Part shown: one piece after another, positions 1-11,120 of the stretch
Layout: every line of letters begins with the position of its first letter
Position numbering within the stretch: position 1 is the stretch's first letter
Source of the DNA: Marisa cornuarietis
Lineage: Eukaryota; Mollusca; Gastropoda; Architaenioglossa; Ampullariidae
Assembly (NCBI GenBank): GCA_004794655.1
Contig: SMMW01000575.1
Coordinates: 13,777,001 to 13,841,000, forward strand
Length of the DNA stretch: 64,000 nucleotides
Reading direction: 5' to 3'
Translations under genes and position numbers: made by a program
Notes under the pieces: generated by a model
Databases searched by the model: none
The model's input: only the letters and a program-made list of their open reading frames with translations
Told to the model about the DNA's origin: nothing

Positions 1-385
1 TCTCCCCTTCCATATCCACCACGCACCCACCATTGAATCCTTTAAACGTGCACTAAAAACACATCTGTTCCATGACCATTATTCCTAACAACAATCCACA
101 TACTGCTAGTGCACTTTCTAACCCTTTATTTTTTCCGTCTATTAACTAGTCCGACTGATTTTCTTACTCTGAAGATTCACGCAATCCTTTGTTTGTTTCC
201 TGATTCCTCTTTGCATCTTCTATGTTTGTCTTTTACTACTTGCCTGCACGGTTGTTTATCCTTCTATCCTTCGTATGCTGTCCATGTCTCGTTCTTAAGC
301 GCTGAGAGCATTCTTTTTCATTGGCGTGATCATGTGCTACATAAACTACAAGTTTATTATTTATTATTATAAATATTATTTATAA
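1..385 (+). mobile_element. 3' end of a non-LTR retrotransposon (LINE)
   Basis: Bases 37-93 read TIESFKRALKTHLFHDHYS then stop, the kind of C-terminal tail seen after the reverse transcriptase of L2/CR1-like LINEs. A 3' UTR follows and ends in an A/T-rich TTATTATTATTATAAATATT tract. The body of the element lies left of the window. The same 3' UTR recurs at 9285-9428 (+) and, with the same peptide tail (IESFKxxLKTH), at 47678-48130 (-), so this is a repeat family and not a gene. The exact clade cannot be named from so short a tail. Confidence 0.7.
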
Positions 386-840
386 ATGCGAACCAATCTC
401 CATGTCTGCTAAATGCCCTGCTTACCCGTAGACATTTCCATATTCCTTTTGCCAGTCCGTAAAGCACTGTTGTGGACCCTGAAACAAAATACATTTTTAA
501 AAACCCCGAGACTTCAGTTTTGAACCACAGCTTTAGTATACTTGTAGCATTTTCAAGATATGCGCTGTGAAATTGGATTACGCTATGTGGAATTATTTTC
601 TATGTGGCATAACCATGCGATGTTTATCAGGACCTGGATCGTCTTTATAAGCACCATTTGTGATCGAGAAAAGCACGAGGCTTGTTCTTGAAGAGACTGA
701 AAGGTGTATGGTGAATCCTCTTAATAGCTTGAAATCTAGAGGTTTAATGAGTGATACAGAAACATGTGCATGCACGAGTGTGAGATGAGACCCACAGAGC
801 CGATTTGGAAGGAAAGAAGAGCGGGAGAGGTAGGGCAATA
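386..840. other. No gene recognised
   Basis: AT-rich DNA between the LINE tail and the target duplication of the 850-3009 element. Short open frames show no family pattern. No P450 exon 3 for the minus-strand gene is visible here. Confidence 0.5.
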
Positions 841-3018
841 ATGTTTAATGGTGACCGGACACTTAATCCCCAGACATTTAATCCCCGATACTTAATCCCC
901 TAGACATTTAATCCCTAGCCACTTAATCCCCAGACACTTAATCCTCAAAAATGCCCCCAAATCGTGACACAACACTCAAAACTGCTATTTTGTGAACTTG
1001 AAATATTATAACCGTAAGAGAAATGTGTCGCGTGGTAACTATAGTGAGACGTAACAATCGCCAGAATTATGGTACCTCCGATCATTAGCTTACCTGTCAT
1101 ATTGATTAACAACACTTTTCATATCATATTGTCGAAGAACATTGACTTTAATAGCTCACATGAACTTTAACTAATCTTAAAGATGTTGAAGTTAAGTATT
1201 ATTTCAGAGGTAATTCTAGGATTTCAAAAAGAGGGGCCCTGGGGCCCTCTCAACAGAAAAAAGGGGCCCTTCAAATGAAACAAGGGGTCCCTTGAAACAA
1301 ACACATTTTCACTGCTTTTTCCGATAAATATTTGGTATACAACAAAATACTTTATTAATCACAAAAAATTGAAGATTAATCACATAGATATCTTTTTCTT
1401 TTATATCGATAAATTATCTTTCATCATCATTAGTGTGATCATAGCATCTTAAATTTACAAACCAATTAATCTTTGTTCCCATCTCATTGGGCTATGAGCT
1501 AATGTTTAGACACTTTTCATGTCTCATTAGTGCAGGGGTTTAAATGTTTCTCCTCGAGGCAACTTCTACGAGAAGACTTTATTAGGTTTTGATGACCGAA
1601 GCCCCCTCTCACAGCCTGCATTGTGGTATAGCTTAATAAGGAGGCACAATTTTTCCAAGAACCAGCAAATTGGAAAATGAATCCCTGTAAAAATCAAATA
1701 ATAGCTTGTGGAATCTCTCCGATATGCAGTCTGCGTTACAGTTTCTTTGACCACAATCCATTCCTCTAAACATGCTGCTTTGTCAAGCAAGATTTTACTG
1801 AATTTGGTGCCCACTTGTGCTGGTTTTCCAAAGAAATCTGTCAAGATATTTAATTCTTTGTCTCCATAGGGTGTTCTGTCTTCTGTAAACAGGAAAAAGA
1901 TGGGGCGCATGGAAAGAACTAAAAATCCAGAGGCAACATCACCTGCATCTTTTGGGAACCTGTCATTAATGTTCTTGCACATTGTCGCAAAAGCAACCCT
2001 GACAGCTTCTATGTCCTGTGATGTTGTATCAAGTTCGCAACAGGTTATTTCGAAGTGTTATATAATACCGCCGGCATAAATTCCGAAAAGGTCATGAGGA
2101 CAGAAATAAATTAGAATTGAAAATAGTTTACCTGGCTGAAATCTTTCTGAAGAATTTCAGCTCCAAAGAGTGCCTGTGGTCGGAAGTCTGAATGTCTCTG
2201 CAGCGTCCTCGTTCGGTACTTAACACAGCCTTCCTCCTCGCTCATTAGTCAAGCCCATTTCTTCAGCCATTCACACTGACAGGTTCTCTGGATGCGTGGT
2301 TTTTTACGTGCGGTCTCTGTCTCAATTTGTCTATTTCGTTGTCTACATTTTCAGTTCCAACAATGTGTGCGGCACACTCTCACGAGTTTCTGTTTCTTTC
2401 TGTCCTTGTCGATTTCTACTTTCCGGGGCATCTTCTGCTGTTCTGGTCGCGAACGAAAAGTCAGAGTTGACAGTCGCGTTCACTTCGTTTTCAACTCGCT
2501 TGCTTCCAATACACTTTGACCTCTCCCGTCCCAAATGTTTTCGCTGTGGGCGCCTCAACAATTAACTTCCTGGCGCGAAATTTGGAGCAGGTTGCATCAG
2601 ATAGACAACAACTCGTCAGTTCGAAAACTGTCCAGTCATTAGCATCGATTCTAGTGGGTCGGTTTCAAACCAGAAGAATGACAACAATTATTTTTGAAGT
2701 GCCGCATCGCGTGTTCAAAAGTGCGCCAGCCACGGGATTTATGCAGGCGCATGGTCGCGCTGACTTTCAGACTATGCGCCCCTCAGCGAAATTTTGCGGG
2801 AATCCCGCAAGGCCGCAGCCTAGAATTACCTCTGTTATTTTAATTGTCAAACTTATTTTGATGTTTACATGAAAATAATTATTTGAATTTGAATTAAATT
2901 TTTCATTCACTTCATAATCTTTTTAGTTGAAATTTAATTTTGAGGATTAAGTGTCTGGGGATTAAAAGTCTAGGGGATTAACTGTCTGGGGATTAAGTGT
3001 CTGGGATTCATGTTTAAT
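841..3018. mobile_element. DNA element with tandem-repeat terminal inverted repeats and 9-bp target duplication
   Basis: A perfect direct repeat ATGTTTAAT (841-849 and 3010-3018) brackets the element (850-3009, 2160 bp). The left arm (850 to about 957) holds six degenerate copies of a roughly 15-bp unit like ACACTTAATCCCCAG. The right arm (about 2934-3009) holds four copies in inverse orientation. The arms share their inner edge, CACTTAATCCTCAAAA. Long TIRs made of tandem repeats are typical of foldback-like elements; a 9-bp target duplication fits Mutator-like elements. The interior contains a minus-strand open frame (1566-1982) and a more GC-rich, CpG-containing stretch (about 2200-2850), but no intact transposase, so the element is probably non-autonomous or decayed. 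It lies in intron 2 of the minus-strand P450, about 140 bp after exon 2. The superfamily is not established. Confidence 0.8.
1566..1982 (-). pseudogene. Possible hAT-type transposase C-terminal fragment inside the foldback-like element
   Basis: A 138-codon open frame. Its first two thirds contain NINDRFPKDAGDVASGFLVL, then YGDKELNILTDFFGKP and CLEEWIVVKETV. The order (acidic/Phe start, then 'YG..E...L...FG', then 'EW...K') resembles the region before the dimerisation helix of hAT/ZNF862-type transposases. The last third has no recognisable pattern. There is no catalytic DDE region, zinc finger or splice-supported extension. The match is by eye and weak; it could be chance. Confidence 0.3.
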
Positions 3019-3157
3019 AAGGAACTAGTTACTATGGTGAGATCTTAAACAAAACACCTATTCCATAAAGCAGTGGTGTCAAACGCTTAATCGTTGTTCC
3101 ATAGGACCAGCCCAAGAAAGAAAAAGTGGAAAAAAGAACGCAATAAAAAGACAATAC

Positions 3158-6100
3158 CTTTTTAAGAATCTCCTCCAAATTTCCGAGGAAGAAACTAGGC
3201 TTTGGACCCCTCATGCCCATTTTCTGAAAGGTCTGGTGAAGACGCTTTTGTGATATCCTGAGCATAAAAAATGTATTTTCAGCTTGAGTAAGTAAATATA
3301 AATGAAATGCAGAGATTTATGTTGATAATTGTGAAGCAAAATATTTTTTGAAACAATGTAGTTAATATAATTCTAGAAAATATTTACTTATGAGAAACTG
3401 TATGACTAATTACACAGTAACATGCTGAAACTGTTGACTCCTTCAGGTATCTGGGAACTCTTTTTGATAGCCAGCTCAAATGGAATTTAAACACCGAACA
3501 CTTTGTTAAACGTGGGCAAAAAAGAATGTACCTTCTGCGTAAGTTAAATCGTTTTTCAGTTAGTCAATGTTAGGCCGTTTCTACCAATCATTTATTGAGA
3601 GTCTTTTATCTTTCTCATTTGTATGCTGGTTTCGCAATCTCTCTGTTCATGATAGGATTAGTCTGAACAGTGTTGTGAACATCTGTTCTAAGATAATTGG
3701 TATCAAACAGAGGGTTTTAGCTTCTTTCTGTGACCAACAAATAGTACAGAAAGCTTCATAAATTTGATCATTACCTGAACATGTATTAACAAAAGAAGTT
3801 GTATTAAACGTTATGCCATGACTATATGTAAGAGTAACAGGCACCTGAAATCATTTGTGCCATCTGCAGTCCAGATGCTCAATCTTAGATGACCTGTCAA
3901 TTGTGTGTGTGTGTGTGTGATGCTGTAGGTCCAAACACGATTATCTTTGATGTAAGTTTATATATACATATAATATGATTGATATTACATGATTGTCACT
4001 TGCCACTCCATTTTACATTTTTTTTCACTGTTGACATCTTTAATGCTGCATCTTGCAACGAACTTTATTTCTTTGAGTTCAAACTTACGACTGGAGCACA
4101 TTCCCATATTCAAATTGCCCACTGGGACAAATAAAGTTGGTCATTGTCATTGCAATAAATCTCTTTTAATAGAAGGCCATTCATAGCAGCTGTAACTGTA
4201 GCCCTATTTGTTATGTTTGTTTTGTTTTGTTGTTGTTTATTTAGTTGGAAAGTGCTTCCACCTTGCGGTGATTTCGCACTATGGAGGGAAAGGGAGGGGG
4301 GAGGAAACCGGAGTACCCGGAGAAAACCCCCGCCGCCCAGCCCAGCCCAGCCCAGCCCTATTTGTTATGCTATCTTAACTTTAATTTATAGTTGTAGGAA
4401 ACTTTCACTTTATTAGCTAGGTGAAATTACAATTAGATGAAAACTCTTAATACACACTGTGATAAGAGAAGCAGGTAAACTTTTGAACTGTAATTTTTCT
4501 GACGCTTAGTTTCAGTAAGCAATGTTAACAGTCACAAGCTCAGTGAGAATAAAGCCGACCGGTGTACAAAAGGTTTCACTTGATGTTTAAAAGGGGTATA
4601 AGAGTAGTAGGCCTGTGGGTTCAAGGGAAGCAACTTCAGTTTTTATTTGTGCTACAAACATAAAAACACCTGTGCACACTCGGAATGCATGGCAGAACTT
4701 TTCAAAATTAAGTAGATGTTTGTGTACTCACATGGTCATGAATTTGTAGCTGGTATTTATTATAGCCTTGCAACATAATAAGCTAACATCAAATTAATCT
4801 AGGTTTTTGTTCATAATTATACACATATTTGTGTGAACTGGGTAGGTGGGCTTTTTCTTTGAAGGGGAAAATGATATATTTACCACATTAAGTGTAAAAT
4901 GTAATCGTAGCATAGAAAAGACATGAAAATATATTATCAATAACTTTTGAACTTGCCATTTCTTGTACTAATTTTTTTCTTTTCCTGGAGTCACTTTAAT
5001 GCTCTGGTGCTGGTTCGTGTATTTTGCTATAGTTTCCAAACATCTATTATCTTCACTGATGTGAGACTTTTATACAAAACTTAGAATTTATTTTCTCAAA
5101 CACTTGGTTTGCAGTTTGCATTCTTCCTAATGAGCATTAAAATATTTTATAATTTTAATTCTTCATAATACGATGCACACCTTAAAGGTGTGTGCTCGTG
5201 TTCATTCATGTATGTACAAGAACATAAAGCATTTGTGTTTGCCTTTAGTGCTAGGGAAAGATGATACAGAAATGGATAGTATTTATTTAACACACTCAAG
5301 ATTAGACAAGCCATGACTAGATAATAGATATACAAAATCACTAAACTGTTCGAATAAAAAATAAATTCCCGTTAAGAAGTCAAATTTGTGATGTCTTAAA
5401 TTTCCAAAAATAAACAACTTATTAATATCAGTGTTTCTGACCTCTTCCTGTAATTGGTGATGTTTTTGTGCCTATATCTTGAGAATGGAGGGGAGTTACA
5501 CTTTCTTGTTCTAAGCTCATCTCAGTCACTAGATAAAAGTGTTGTGCACATGTAGACATTACATGAGATTTACCTGTATGGTCTTTATGCTAGGATTTTT
5601 TTTAAATTCTGCTTTATTCTGCTGTAAAGGAACATTTTGGACTAAAGATCGTATTAAAGTTGGATAATTTTTCTTTTACACAGGGAATACATTTTTATAT
5701 CATGCTGTTATCATATATTCCTCATTTATTTTATCCCTCAATATCTGTTTAAGACAAAGCTATCTCCATGTAAAATGATCTATAGGTGATGACCGGATGC
5801 ACTATATTCTAGCTCTGATTGCATAGCAGATTTGAGTCAGAAGAAAAAGGAACAAGAAAATAAACATCTGAAATGTGCAACAATATAAAATGGATATTTA
5901 TCATTTATATACTTTTGTTCATCTTTATGCTAGAGGTGACACTCAGCCACCACATCATAACTAAAGCCTTAACAACTCAGCTAAAGCAATAAGTATCATC
6001 TTATTAGGTATATGATTTATTGTTTTGTTCTTATTTAGACTGTATAGATTCTTGCCTCTTAACATTAGTCACTACACTGGTTTTTGGAAAGGTTTTTTTT

Positions 6101-6266
6101 ATCAAACGATCAATCACTTTTACTAATTACTAACTTTTACCTAATAAATAAATGCATGATAGCGATTGGTAAAACAATCATTCACTTACCAGTACCATGT
6201 AATAAAAAGTATAAGAAAGGAGAAAACCAAGCCAATAACTGCTGAAACCCATCCTAGACACTCCAT
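3158..6266 (-). CDS. CYP3-clan cytochrome P450, first two coding exons only (partial)
   Basis: Exon 1 is 6266-6190, beginning MECLGWVSAVIGLVFSFLIL: a hydrophobic N-terminal signal anchor placing the enzyme in the ER membrane. Exon 2 is 3257-3158, reading QTFQKMGMRGPKPSFFLGNL, the Pro-rich hinge and start of the P450 fold. The donor of exon 1 (gtaagt) and both ends of exon 2 (ctcag, gtattg) are good. Intron phases (2, then 0) are identical to those of the complete P450 at 11121-20371, so the two genes are paralogues. No exon 3 or later exon is visible in the remaining 3.1 kb. Either intron 2, which holds the 2.16-kb transposon, runs past the window edge, or the gene is a truncated relic. Intron 1 (2.9 kb) also carries a LINE fragment. 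Confidence 0.75.
3430..4190 (+). mobile_element. LINE reverse-transcriptase 3' fragment with 3' UTR
   Basis: Frames in this stretch read VDSFRYLGTLFDSQLKWN, then KRMYLLRKLNRF, then SFVCWFRNLSV, VNICSKIIG and, at about 3840-3880, HLKSFVPSAVQMLN. This is the usual C-terminal segment of LINE-encoded RT proteins in fish and molluscs. Frameshifts and stops break it, so it is dead. After a short (TG)n run it ends near 4115-4160 with a tail containing CTGGGACAAATAAAG and short CATTGTCATTG repeats. It is 5'-truncated and inserted in intron 1 of the minus-strand P450, on the opposite strand. Confidence 0.8.
4215..4362 (+). repeat. Repeat fragment with AACCGGAGTACCCGG motif and (CCCAG)n
   Basis: Contains GGAAACCGGAGTACCCGGAG (4305 onward), a motif I recognise as part of widespread animal SINE-like repeats, followed by about five CCCAG pentamers (4334-4358). 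A related but diverged segment (GAAACCGGAGCAGCTGGGAA) occurs at about 50270. Confidence 0.5.
4363..6189. other. Intron 1 of the partial P450, nothing else recognised
   Basis: AT-rich intronic DNA with no coding pattern on either strand and no clear repeat boundaries. Confidence 0.5.
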
Positions 6267-6723
6267 CTTTTAGTCTGTATGGCACAACCTGTGCTGTTAA
6301 GGAAAAATTTTTAACAATCTTTAAAACAAATAAAAGTATTAACATTTATCAATGGAAATAAGAAACACCAATACCATCAAAAATAGTATAATTAAAATTA
6401 AATGATTAACTGACTGTAAATTTTTTCATGCAGACTGTAACTGCCTCATACTCTGTGCATTTAAAGCTTAACACAGATTGTAGATTGCATTTTTTAAAGC
6501 AAAATCTTTAAAGCAAAACCTCTTAAATTGTGATACTTCGTAGGGTGTGTGAACTACCCCACATCCCAACTAGCCTACTCGATGATGTTGTGTAACTTTC
6601 ACAAAAATAGCATTTCGGGTTGGCACTGTTCTCCAACATAGTTACAGACTAAATTATTTTAACTATGGACTTTTCTCAGATGAGCATTTTGAGTTTATAA
6701 AACCAGTATAATAAAAGTCTCAC

Positions 6724-6900
6724 CTAGGCAAACCGTGCTCTCGAACTCCACCAAAGCGCTAGTTGAGATGCGGTTCGACCAACTTCCGGTCCCAAACGCT
6801 TGCTGTCACACTCCGCCGCAGGATCTCAAGCTCGCGACACGGTATCTGCTGTTCAGCGCGGGCACAGAACAAACACCTGTGTGACACAGTTAGCAGGTTT
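6724..6900 (-). other. Probable 5' UTR exon / promoter-proximal region of the partial P450
   Basis: On the minus strand a good donor (gtgaga) ends a GC-richer stretch at 6724, and an acceptor-like ATACAG lies just upstream of the ATG at 6266. This fits a non-coding first exon starting somewhere near 6900. No clear TATA box was seen, so the transcription start is not placed. Confidence 0.35.
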
Positions 6901-9284
6901 TAAAGATATCGACTGACCTACTGAAGACTTGCGGGTGTGTTGTGCAATCTGCTCGTGCAAGGTTTATCTAGATGACATTGCTCTGTTTCTTGTATGATCC
7001 TTGACTCTCTGGCACGTACAATTTTTGCACAACCACCTGAGAGAGCCTGACAACTCGATCGATGAGAGAGGATGCTCCAAAGAGCGCTTACTGTGGCTGT
7101 CCTTCAAGGGGCTGCCAGTAGAGTACATGCAGACGCTTTTCGTCAGTGACACGCACTTTTCTTTCTAATGACTATAGTCTCTTGCAATTCGATCAGTTAG
7201 GACGCTCATTCACACCAGATATTTCTGTAGAAGCATATCAAGAAGGTAATGAGGCAACACATGCGCATGAACGCACGCACAAGCACACGAATACACATAT
7301 GCATGCACTTACATTCGTACATTTATACAGCTTACACTGTAATTGTCGTGGGCTGTCCAATCGCTTCCATTTGTACATACAGTTTACACTGTCTCAGATT
7401 GTCCATGCAGTTATACATATAAATAATTTACAGTCTGACGCGGATTGTCCATACATGTACGTAGCTGGGATTCTTTCCCGAACCCCGTAAGGCGTAAGTA
7501 CAGTCTCTGTAGGTCGGGGACAATACATGAACAATTAATCTTTCAGGAGGTCGATCGTTATGTTTTCTGACTGTTAAATATTCATAATAGTAATGCTAAA
7601 CAAGGGAAAACTAGTTTGAACGTTACTATTTAGCTTATCAAAGTACTTGATTTCTTTACTTTTACTAAACTCGTACCTGTAGCACGTATCCATAGAAAGG
7701 ATATAGGACCCATGTATTTTTGGCCTTCTGTGTTGTACTAGGAAATATTTTTTTTTTAATGTTTCTTTTCGTCACAGCTATGTTAGCGACAAGTTTCATA
7801 CCTATACATGGATATCTTCTGAAAATGACCGACACATTTGTTTAACCCCTTATATGTAATAAAAGACAGTTCGTAGATGCTTTTTCAAATAGTTTACTGA
7901 GGATACATAACGTTCGAGGAATTCTTGATCTCATCAGTGACGGAAACAGTGTTGCTAACGTTAGGCTTACACTACAATAAGTTATTTATGTGCAGAACCA
8001 TTTCAGTGGACAGTGGATGTCACTTTAGACAGCCTCACCTTACCTGACCATTTGTGGTTTGAGATAGGCTCATTGGAGAGGATCGTTATCAACTGTCAGA
8101 AAATATGATCTCATCTCTAGCAGACGACAGAGGAATCGACACTGTCGAGATATTTGTGTGAGAGGCCCCGGAGTGTTCCAGGTTCCAAGAGTGTCTCTCA
8201 CACTTGTATATTTTATATTTTGAGTTATATGTCTTACAGAAAATACTGAGACATAAGGATAAATGTTTCCCTTTTTAGTACATTTCAAATAAAAGTGTGT
8301 TTAATTTTTTTAAATTATTTTAAGGTTTGCTACCGGCAGTGCTTGTCTATGGGAGGTAACTCTTCAAGGCAGCAGAACAAATTTGCTGTGTGACTTCCCT
8401 TAAGCCAGACCTCTAGATTCTAGAACGATGGGAAGTGGGTGAAATATCGATTGCAAAATTCGACCGAACACATACATACATACATAGTGAGTTAAATAAA
8501 AGTGTGTAATAAAGATTCTCCGAGAAGAGGCAAAGGAAGCATATGACAAATTTGGTTAGAAACTTAACAATGTGAATTTGCAAATCACTCAGACATACAC
8601 TTCGCCACACTTCTCTTTATTTACAAGATGTCCAATCTGTCTGAGTGTGTCAAATTTTTGGACTGGGGAGTATTAAATTAATAGAATAGTGAATTCAAAT
8701 CTAAATGATTGTTAGATTTTAAAGAATCTGTTTTTCTGTCCAGTTTTTATCTTTTTTTCTTCTTCTATCTCTGTGTTCTTCGTATGCTGGTGCGCCGGAT
8801 CTTGCTGAACTAGGAGAGGGGTGTCAACCGAGAAAAGACTGTTGTGTCCGTGCTCTTATGTTGGAGCTCCTTTCCTCACGACGGAGTCTTCAAGGAGGAC
8901 TAAGGAAGTTACTACAACAAACGACTTTTGGCTTTTAAAGGAGTGAGGGACTTACAGACGTATGTGTCTTAGTATCTATCTATGCAATAGGTTAATCATT
9001 TTGTTTGTTGAATATTTTTCTGATATTTCATTTTTATTTGAAACACCATATAACTAGTTTAGGTCCAGCATGGATCGATCCTCGCCAGGATTCCACTCTG
9101 TTCTGCTAATTCTGATAATTTAAAGCACGTTTTGCATAGCTGCATTCTCCTAAATTTTAAACTATTTGTGGATGAGACCTTATCTTTAAAACTGTACATA
9201 TTACCCGATGTTTGTCCGCATACACCAGCGAACACATAGTACTGCTGTCATTTATAAAGAAAAACAATTCATCCTAACGTTTTC
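6901..9284. other. Intergenic, no gene recognised
   Basis: Between the putative promoter of the partial P450 and a LINE tail. Short open frames here lack family patterns or splice support. Confidence 0.5.
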
Positions 9285-9428
9285 TATATTTTCTTTTATT
9301 AGTCACCAGTATTGTTTTTTATCCTTCCATCTTTCGTATGTTGTCTATGTCTTGTTCTTGTTTCAAACGAAAAGAGGACGCTCCTTTATGAGTGTGAGTA
9401 TGCGTTATATAAATCACTTATTTTATAG
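9285..9428 (+). mobile_element. Solo LINE 3' UTR (same family as 1-385)
   Basis: Shares the ordered blocks TATCCTTC..TCGTATG.TGTC.ATGTC..GTTCTT and the terminal ...TTATATAAAT... with the 3' UTR at 1-385. No coding tail is preserved. It shows 5' truncation, as is usual for LINE copies. Confidence 0.6.
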
Positions 9429-11112
9429 TCAGACCTGGCAGTCGCAAAGGTTCTGGACACTAAATTAAAATATTTGTGTGCTAGACGTTTCTGAAACATG
9501 CGTTCTTAAGCACCCAAAATCAGTCTGTCAAGAACAGACGAAAGACCTCAAATTCTGTTTTCTTTAATAAGCTTTAATGTTCTTAAAATATTTGGAATGT
9601 ACATTTCCCAACTATATAAATATTGTTCATTACCTGTTTCCACAAATTGTATGGAAGATCAAATGAAGAGTCTCAAAAATGAGAAAGAAAAACAAACGCT
9701 TTAATAAAATCTATCACAGTGAATGGATGTCAAGATTGTTAGCCACACACACATGCAATTTAACTCCTCTATTGAACAGACAAAATAAGCGAGAGTGAGT
9801 GGGGTATAAAGATCTCTTTATATTCTTAACATCATTAGCAACATGTGTAAGTAAATAAGAGCAACGTGTTTATCTATCACAACAGTTTGAATAAACATTA
9901 CTTCAAGATGCTTCCACCATTTCGATCCAGTCCATCCTTTGTATTTCCTGCTGACTTCAGTACACAGACGCTCTCCGTGGCTATGTGAAGTTTTCCGAAA
10001 TGTTTAGAAGATAGTATTGCTAACAGACAAGAGGCACGCAAGGCACAGTATGTATGTACAGAGGCATTTGAAAAGAAGATAGTCATTTGTGCCCAGCAAT
10101 ATTAGTAACAAAAGCCTTTCATTAGTTACGGATCCCTATAGATTGTCGTCGTCTACAGTTTGAGTGTAGCGTAGCACACTTTTTTGAAATAAAAGTATTT
10201 CTCCAGACGTGTGTAAAAAGAACAACACATATAGCACTAGAACTACGTTTCTAGTTTGATAAAAATGCCATTAAAAAAAAATAAAATCAGTAAGTCGTCG
10301 ATCCTCCAAAATCTTGAAACATTTGTGATTTACCCTCTGATTATACACTCTCTATTAAAATAACTAAAGTACATTTGCTACTCTGCTACTCTACACAATG
10401 TTTTCGTCTCTGCGTGAACACAACAGTCGACCGAATTCCACATGTAAATGCACACGTTGTCTTTCATAAGACATTTTATGTGAAACTGTTGTGTGACTTT
10501 ACAAAGTTTGCTGGTAGAATTCAGTCGACCTAGAGGCCTTTTATGGACGAACCCAGTCTGGTCAAAGTGTTTACATAGCGGTTACATGAAAACTTTGCCA
10601 AAGTTGTCTAACGTACATTATTTATAATTGCCCGAGTTAAAGCAGCTTTACCACTCCGTATAAACATACCGCAGACACAGACTACATGGATCTATTGAAC
10701 AAAGCTTGAAAACCCCAATAGGAGGATGTGGAATTGTATCCCGCGAGAAAAAAAGGATTACAAATCCTAATAAAACACATCAAAAGTGGGGGTGGGGGGC
10801 TCCAACGGACTTGAGGTGTGAGATGTGGGTGGGAGGTAGAGAAATGGAAAAATTTCATTTAGCCAGGATATAATGATTGCTTAATTGTCAATGAAACTGA
10901 AATCGAATTAAACTATTAGATTAACAAAAATTAGCTTTGATCTTATAGACACTTTTTTAAATCCTGCACGATGGAGTTTATGCACAAAGAAATGGTACCA
11001 AATAATCACGTCAGTGTAAAAGATGGTTGCCATGGATTAGATATGTCTCCTTCTCGAAACTAAAGACACCTAAAATTATACTATCACAGCTTGATAAATC
11101 ATGCGGCAGTAC
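9429..11112. other. Intergenic, downstream of the complete P450
   Basis: AT-rich. It contains a small imperfect inverted repeat (10425-10441 with 10514-10531) and otherwise nothing recognised. Confidence 0.45.
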
Positions 11113-11118
11113 TTTATT
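11113..11118 (-). terminator. Poly(A) signal of the complete P450
   Basis: AATAAA on the minus strand, two bases after the stop codon (11123-11121). If used it gives a very short 3' UTR. Other signals further downstream cannot be excluded. Confidence 0.6.
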
Positions 11119-11120
11119 GA

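Noticed and set aside
850..957. Regular short repeats resembling a CRISPR array
   Set aside because: The units are degenerate, have almost no spacers, occur inverted at the other end of a transposon, and the DNA is eukaryotic.
2516..2872. 118-codon open frame in the foldback-like element
   Set aside because: No family pattern, no coding-like composition, and overlapping open frames on both strands: a by-product of GC-rich sequence.
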